A stretch of 64,000 nucleotides of DNA, from IMG/VR virus record IMGVR_UViG_3300020442_000015, positions 35,496 through 99,495 of that record; one strand, given 5' to 3'. The notes beneath the pieces were generated by a model. That model was not told the DNA's origin. It saw nothing but the letters and a program-made list of their open reading frames with translations, and did no database searches. This DNA is from a virus. Position numbers and translations under genes: made by a program. This document shows, one piece after another, positions 42,901 through 51,900 of this stretch (the first letter of the stretch is position 1; each line of letters opens with the position of its first letter).

Positions 42901-45900
42901 CTATCGCTCCCGTTGGTAATAATGAGTTCGGTAATGCTCGTTCTTCTTACTCTACAACCTCTCCAAAAGCGATTGGACCTATTGCAAGCATCAAACTTGT
43001 CAACCCAGGTGGTTTCTATCAGAAACTTCCCATCGTTACGGACATTGCATCGAACAGAGAAATTGAAAAAGTTCGTATTCTCAACGGTGGTACTGAGTAT
43101 GTGAACGGTATTTACTACAATGTACCTATTACTGGTGACGGTGAAGGTGCAAGTTGCAATATTACAGTTCAGGATGATGGAGATTTCACTGGTGTTATCA
43201 CCGATGTCACTCTTACATCCGCTGGTAAAGGATATAAAACTGCATCTATCGACGTTGATGCTATCCCTGGCATTCTTGGACCTCTTCTTGCAGGTTCTGG
43301 TGCACAACTTCAAGTTGTGATTCCTGATGAAGGTTCGGGTGCATCGGTGTTCCTGCAAGGTAAGAGCATCGGTAAGATCAAGAAACTGAAGAACAACGAA
43401 TTTGGTTTCGGATATTCTCACGATTACACTCTGAGACCCGAAATTACTTTCCCCGTCAACCTTCAACTGTTTAATACCGCTATTCTGTCGGAGATCAAGA
43501 TCACCGATCCTGGTTCTGGTTATACCTCGGTTCCTGCTGTTGTTATCAGTGGTGGCGGTGGATCTGGTGCAGAAGCAGAAGCAATCGTCAAGAACAACAG
43601 ACTTTCTGAAGTTATCATCAAGAACCCTGGTTCTGGTTACTCTTCTGAACCGACTGTTACCCTGAAGTCTGAATTTAACTACGTTGTCAACGTTGACTTG
43701 GGTTATTTACAGTTCAACTTCCCGCACGGCATCACAACTGGTGCAGAAGTTCAGTTGAGAGCAGAAGATCTTGGTTCTACAGTTGGTGTTCTGCCGAAAC
43801 CGAGTTCTGCAGGTTTGGTTAGCTTGAGCCCAAATCAGATCTACTACGCAATCGCTGGTGAGCAAAACTCCTTGGAATCTGACCAACTTCGTATTGCACT
43901 GACCAAACTTGACGCAGAATCTGGTTCTTTCATCACATTCTTGACTCAAGGTGATGGTCGTCAGGTTCTGTTGACCGAAGTGTTTGGTGGTCAAGCGACT
44001 GCAATCGTTGAAACCTCCAGATTCCTTGAAGGTGAACTTGTTTATCAGGGTTCTTCGCTGGAACTCGCATCTGCAACTGGTTATGTTTCTACTAACGAAG
44101 GTTGGCAGATCGGTCCTCGTATCCTGAAACTTGAAAACTATGATGGTATCTGGAAAGAAGGTGAGCGTGTAACTGGTCAGGTGTCTCGTGCATCTGGTTT
44201 GGTTGACAACCTGTCTATTGCTCGCGGTACTCTGAACATTGCATCTCTGACTAATACACCTGGTCAGTTTATCGATGACGTGGGTAAACCCTCCGAAATC
44301 GTTCAGAAGATCCAAGATTCCTATTTCTATCAGAACTTCTCTTACGTTATTAAGTCTCAGACACCTATTAACGACTGGAGAAAGTCTGTTCTGGAAACAA
44401 ACCACCCTGTTGGTTTCAACCTCTTCGGTGAACTAGCAATCACAGGTGGTAAGGATATTTCGGGTCGTAAAGTTATTTCCGACTTGATCAAGGAAGTTAA
44501 TATCAACTCCTTCACTAATATCAATGAAATTACATCATTTGCTAACGCACAACCGATTTACACCCAGTTTAATAATACTGAGGTGCTCTTCAGACAGAAG
44601 AGACTTACTAACTCTGAGGAAATTCTAACCTCTATCGTTAAGAAGATCGATGATGTTTCTGATCAATTCAATGGTATTAAAACCCAGTTCCCACTGAATG
44701 TTGAGGGCGAATCTATCACAGCAACTGAAACTCAGATGTTTGTGTTGATTAACGGTGTTGCACAGGCACCTCAAGAAGCATTCTCTACTGCTGGTCCTTC
44801 CATCGTCTTCTCTGAAGCACCTAAGGCACCTTCTAGAATTAAATTCCGTGAAATTCAATACTCCCAAATTACTCTGACTCGTTTGACGTTCAGTAACATT
44901 GGTGGTATCTTCCCGCTGACTGGTAATACTGTTAGAGGTATTGTTTCTGAGGCAACTGCAACTGTTATTGATTCTGGTGTTGACTATATCGATGTTTTCG
45001 ATGTTGAAGGTACATTCCAGACCAACGAACAAATTCTTAGCAGTGCAACTGGATTCAACTCCACTCTTGCAACTGTAAACCCTGTTACTTCTAAGACGAT
45101 CTTTGAGCAAGGTGAAAGAATCACCAACCTCAAGGGCGACTTTGCAATTATTGAAGAAAATAACTTGCAGGGTGGTGTTATTGGTAACGAACTGGTCGTT
45201 TCTCGTACTTCTGGTACTGATAAGTTTGAGACTGGTGAATTTAACATCAAGTTTAACGATGTTATCTACTCTTCTAGATCCAAAATTGCTGCTACTGTTA
45301 CTGTTATCGCTCCGTATAGCGATGACACCAGTAATCAAATTATTGACCAGGTTGATCTGTCTCCCTCGTCTTCGTTCTTTGCTCTTGTTTTCCAGAGAGT
45401 TCCTTCAACAACATTCCCGAACGTCATTCTTGACGACATCGGTGCAACTGTTATTAACCCAACAGAACTCAATGACCTTGAGTCACCCAATAACCAAGAT
45501 TTCCTTGACTTCGAGTCTGTCCGTAACCAAGAAATTCGTTACGATCAACTGACTGGTACCGATTTCGCACCTGGAACCAACATCAGATTGAAGAAGATCT
45601 ACTTCGGCAACTCTTCTCTTAGACAGGTTACTGATACTCGTGCTAAGAATGCATCTGACGCATTGGTGAAGAATGCACGCTTTATTGCTGAAGAAGCCGT
45701 GGGTGATATGTTGAATTTCTACCCCTCCTTTAGCATCAATACTGTTGGTGGTAATCAGGATTGTATGGATGACATCGTTGATGTTATCAACGCAGCTGCT
45801 TGGCAACTTGAGTTTGATGGCAACTCTGAGATCTGGGACATTGCTAACACATATGTCCAGAACCAGGCAATCTACCATCTTGACGGTGCAGTTCCTCAAA

Positions 45901-48900
45901 CCATCTATGCAATGAACGCAGCAAGAGATCTTGCTCTGAAGTGCATCAGAATGGAGAATATTGATACTGAGTATACAACTCTGTCTCAGTGGAAGGATCT
46001 GACCCTGACTCCTGAATACGAAGTTGTTAGCAACAGTCACGCTGACGCTCGTACACTGATCCTTGCTAACAAGTGGTATATCGCACACGAATCACTGCAC
46101 TACGCTAAGACGCAGAATCCATCTCTGGTAGTTCCTGGTGGAGATGTCAACTGCTTGTCTGACATCGTGGATATGGTTGAATCGATGGCATACAACTTGG
46201 CACACGGTGGTAACGACTTTGTTTACGATGCAACTCGTTACTATATGGCAGGTGCACACGTTGCTGGATATGAAGATGACACCGTAAATGCCTTCACTAA
46301 GGCAAAGGCGATGGCAATCAGCATTATGAGAAACGAAGCTGTTGTTAAGCAAGGTTCCCACGGTTGGAACCAAGTGACTGACACTTCTATTACTGCCGAT
46401 CCTGCTAACCCGACTTGTCAAGCAGTTGCTGCTGCAATCACAACTCTGATGGATATTCCCATCAATGCTCTGGGTACTAACGCATCTCCTGGAACTTTAG
46501 CAGCATTTGAGGCAGCATATACTAAGACTGCACCTCAAGCAAACTATGCTGATGGTAGAACATCTATCGGTAGCAGCACTGCTTGCGTGAGTCAGACATC
46601 TGCCGTTACTAACTTTATTAAGATCATCACAGATTCTCTGCAAGATCCTACAGGTGCAGATCCTGCAACCTATCAGTGGTCTATCAGTAATGTTACTCGT
46701 GTTGAACCCCCATATGCGTTTGAAGATAACGAAACTATTCGTTCTATCAAGCACAACTATAGTAATAAGTCTTCTGGTGGATTCTTCAACTTCGGTGACA
46801 CGATGAAGGGTATCACCTCTGGTGCTACCGCCGAAATTATCGGTACAAATGCTGGTAACAAGTGGATCTACACCAAGGGCGTTACTGGTGCGTTCTCTGG
46901 AAATGAGTACATCACCAACTCCAAGATTACCTATGCAAATGTCTCCGTAGACAACATTACATTTGGTGTTGGACCTGGATCTCTTGATTTCAGTGGATCT
47001 GGTAGCAAAATTGATATGATTGCTGACCAAAGAGTCAATTTTGGTACTGCTGACTTCACTATCGAAGCTTGGATTCGCCCTGACAGCGTAACTGGTGTTC
47101 AGAGAATTATCGACGCTCGTTCTACATCTTCAAGCGTTGCGCCAACACTCTTTATGAGTGGAACCTCTCTCCGTTATGGTACTGGTGCTGGTGACCATAT
47201 CACTGCTACTGGTGCCATCACAACCATCGATACCTGGTATCACATCGCTGTTTCCCGTGCATCGAACGTTACTAAGATGTTCGTGAACGGTACGCAAGTC
47301 GGTTCTGATTATACTGACAATAACGACTATGGCGATACAGCGTTCAAGGTTGGTGCTGCTTGGAACAATGGTGAAACCTATGACGGACATCTGGACCAAA
47401 TGGTCATCAGAAAATCCGCTGCATATTCTTCTACTTTTACTCCCCCCACCGTATACACTACAATATACGAAGGTCTTGATGTCACATTCGGTCTTAACGG
47501 TAGTCAACCGTTCCCGATGGAAACTACTGCAATCTACGCGACTTATGGTCAGACCATAATCTCTTCTGCAACTGCTGACGGTGTTGAACTGTGGCGTAGT
47601 GAGATTATGACTGAGGAAGTTGATGTTTCTCGCGATGATTATCGTGAATGTGCTGACATCATTGATAAGAACCGCTTCTGGATTGCAGAAGAAGCAGTTG
47701 GTCGTATGAAGGCAAAGTATCCTGACTTTGTTATTCCTGGAGACGTTGGTCTCGCTACTACAGGTACCGACAAGTGTCTCCGTGATACTCACTCCTTTAT
47801 CATCCCCGCAATCATTAACGATCTTCGTTATGGTGGCAACTTCAACACTATCGTTGCAGGTCGTGGATACCTGGAAGGATCTGGTGCTCTGAAGCACGTG
47901 AACGGTGAACTTCTCCAGTCCATCTATACCTGGCGTGAAGTTGGTAAGATCTGTATTGATGTTATCACTGCAAACCAAGATGATCTGACTGGTGAATATA
48001 CCAACAGAATTCGTGTTCCTAACTACTTCTCCTCACCAGCGTCTTCTCAAATTACAACGTTTATTACTGATCTGATTGACAATATGTTGGATGTTATTGC
48101 TCCAACTGGTCACAGATTCCGTGATGGTGCTGACCTTCTCTACTTCAACCGTAAGTCTATTGCTGATGAAGCAGTGGCAATGCTGGAAGAGAAATGGCTT
48201 GTCAACATTGCGTTCTATCAGCAAAGCAAACTCACTATCCCCAACAGAGAGAAGTGCATCCGAGATCTTAGAGATCACATTATCCCTGCTGTTGCTGGTG
48301 ACTTGATTACTGGTGGTAACTCCAATATCCAAGGTATTATCGATTCTTACTTGGATAGTCAAGAAGACATCAACTACATTGAAGGTGAACTTCTTCCTAT
48401 GCTGGATGCATTTGAAGATGTGAAGTTCCTGTGTGGTAAAGCACTGGAAAACCTGTTGGTTGGTCGTAATGAGAACATTGCTAACCTGACTGGAACTAAC
48501 GCTCAAACAATTAACGATTTCTATCAGTATCAGTACACTGATCTCCCCGCATACAGAAAGGTTTACGATGCTGCTGTCAACTACAGTGTTGATGGTGCTG
48601 AAATTACTGAGAGCACTTTCTATCCTCCCGATCCCCACATCTTCTCTGGTACCGATCGTGCACTTGATTCTGCAAACATCCTAGAGGAAAATGCACGTAT
48701 CATCGCTGAGGAAGCGGTTGATCTGGTTATGAAGACCTCTGCGTTTAAGCATACTGGTTTCAAAGTTCCTGGTGGTAAGGTCAACTGTGAAGATGACCTG
48801 GTTGATTACATCAATGCAGTCTGCCACGACCTCAGATTCACAGTAAACGAGAAGTCTTACGACGCATCTGCACTCTATCTGGATACTCAGATGGGTCTGC

Positions 48901-51900
48901 AGCACGTTACCAATCAATCCGCAGAGACTGTTCACGCCTATAAGTTGGCACGTGATATGTCAATTCTCGCGATCCGCAACAAGCTTGGGTTTAATCCCTT
49001 CGAGGAGTCCACTGGAGGCGGTGGTGCTCTTGGAGGAGGCGGTGGCGGTGGCGTCCCTCGCGGTGATTATGATAACAATGCAACTGCAAATGGTTTCTAC
49101 GATTCTGCAAACAGCATTGAAAATAACCTCAGATTCATTGCTACAACTGCAGTTGGACGTGGACTGACTAATTATCCTTCTCTGACTATCCCTGGTGGTT
49201 ACCAGAACTGTGTTGATGACGTTATTGACATCCTGAATGCTCTGATCTTCAACTTGAAGCACGGTGGCAACAACAAGATGTACTACGCAACTGAGTTCTA
49301 CATCAGCAACGCTAACGCAGTTGTTCACGTGCTTTCTCAGGCAACTGAGACTAAGTACATTATGGAACAGGCACGCGATATTGCTATTGAGGTTCTCAGA
49401 AATCAGTCTGTCACAACCAACGGTACAACAGAAGGATCTCAAGCGATTGACAGCACAATCACTACTGACACTGCTAACCCCACTTGCCAAAATGAGGCAG
49501 CAGCAGTTACAACACTGATGGGTATTCCTATCAACCTGTTCACTCAAACTTCTAACCCTCAGGGTTACCTGAATGGTGTAACGAGAACACTTCCTGATGA
49601 GTGGCCACTTACTGGTGAGCGTGCACTCAGACGTGACATCGACATTACCTATGATATGGCAGGTAACGGTGACTGTGCTCTGGTTTCTGCTTCTATTGAC
49701 ACCCTGTTCTCGTATGTGATCAACGTCGTTAATACTGCTGCAGCAGGTAGCGGTAACTGGTTGACAAATAGTGGTCTCGTTAGAACCACCAAGGCAACTG
49801 GCAACACTCTGAATAATGGTGGTGGTCTTTGCTACAACGTTAGATCTGCTTCCAATGTCCTCTTCGATCTTCTTGAGGATACTCTGGGTAGAGCAGGTGA
49901 GATGTATCGTCAGGCAGCACGTCTGCTTATTATCAATGATAACTACATCAACCGTGAGGCATACTACAAGACTACTCAGCAGTACAGTGGTTATGGTGGT
50001 GATGAAGCATATGGTAGTTCTATCCGTAAGGCATTCATCTACGACTTGCTCACCGATGGTAATGCTGCAACCCTGCAACTCGTTAACTCCTGGTTCGATG
50101 CTGAGGGTAACTTTATTGCATTCCCTGGCGTCTTCAGAACTTATCTGATCTATCACGCAACTGCAATTAAAGATTTCTGTAAGCAAATCATTGGTCAGAG
50201 AGCAATTACTCCTGGTACTTACAACCAAGAACCCACGTACACGGATCGCGAACTTCGCCCAACTGTTTACGCTGAGCATAAGATCGATCAACTTGATCAC
50301 TTTATTCAGACCGCTCTGCTGCGCTCTACTCCTCCGACAGTTATCCTTAAGCAGTCCTTCGACGCTGGTGTTGCGGTCAATACCAACGGTTCTATCACTG
50401 CTGCGGGTCATCCGTTTGAAGCATACGATAGAGTCAGTTATCAAGTTCTTGGTAGCAATATTGCCGAACTTACCTTCACGCAATATTATATTCACCCCGA
50501 TACGACTGCAAATACCATCTGGTTGGCAGAATATATCGATGGTCACAAGATTACAAGTCTGACACCTGGAACCGCAGGTCAAATTCATACGTTCGTCTGC
50601 TTACGTGAGAGCGGTATTGACAGAATTACCACCACATATGGTGATCGTGTCATTCCTACTCCTATCACTGGTGGTATTCAACCTGCTGACATCTTCTATG
50701 GCACTTCTTCTGGTGCATATGGTGAGGTCATCCGTATTCAGGACAACCTCGCAGAGGTTATGTACAAGATCAAGCACGCAGAAGTTAATGTTACAACTGA
50801 AACCTTCTTCACTCTTGGTGAGACTGTGGTTGTTCAGGGTGCTACTGGAAACACTTCAACATTGCTTGCTTCTACTGGAGCAACTGGTACGGGTTACGTC
50901 AAACTCATCGTCAATGGCGGTCAATTCCAGCAAGGCGATGTTATTGAGGGAACTACTAGCGGTGCACAAGCATCGATCACAAGTATTCCCGACGATAGAA
51001 TCCTGGTCAACTTCGACAAGGGTGAGTTCATTGCAACTGACATCGTTTACTCCAAAGAAGATTCTGGTAAGGCAAATGCACTAATCGTCCGTAATAATGA
51101 CGGTGCTCTGATCAACAACCAACTTGGTCGCGTTACATTTGACATCGAAACTGTCAAAGGCGAATTCAAGGAGAGAGATGTTATCTACGGTTCTGTTACA
51201 GATCAGATCATTGAAATTGAAGGATTCAACATTCTTCCTGGATTCGGTGAGTATCTGCACTCTACGGAGATCACACGCTTCACGTATGCAAGTTTGACCA
51301 CTGATACTGGTGTTACAGACACATTCCAAGTTGGTGACGTGCTGCAACTCCAAAACGCAGGTCAGTCTGTGGGTCACACCTTCGTGGTTACCGAGCACGA
51401 TACTGATAACAACTACGTTTATCTCGCTAACGAGACGAACAGATACATTGGTATCATTGACGACTTGAGCAATGACCTGACCGCTATTGCAAACAATACT
51501 GCATACCAACTTGCCAAGATTCCTCCTGGTTCTAACTTCCCAAGTGTTTACACCAGCGCGATCTCCAACGTTACAATCACACCGACTTCTGCATATGGTA
51601 AGGTCGCGAAGATTGAACAAGTTGGTCTTCGCCTGATTATCCACCTGGAAGATAGTAATGGAACATTCCTGAAGAACTCTCAGATTATTGGTGACTTTGG
51701 ATTCCAAGGTGCTTGTGGTGGGGCGAAATACCTACGCGGGCGCGTGAAGAGATTCTTCCGTGGTTTTGATGGTTCTCAACAGAACTTCAAGTTGACCACT
51801 GATAACGGAACTCCTTACTTCCCAGATCCCGCAGGTCATATGATGATCTTCGTGAACGGTATCCTCCAACCTCCTGGCGGTAACAACGCTTACACGGCAT

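Noticed and set aside
48960-50588. 542-codon minus-strand frame inside the giant gene
   Set aside because: A shadow of the giant protein's codon usage, without ribosome site or recognisable protein features; the + strand frame carries the helical repeats.
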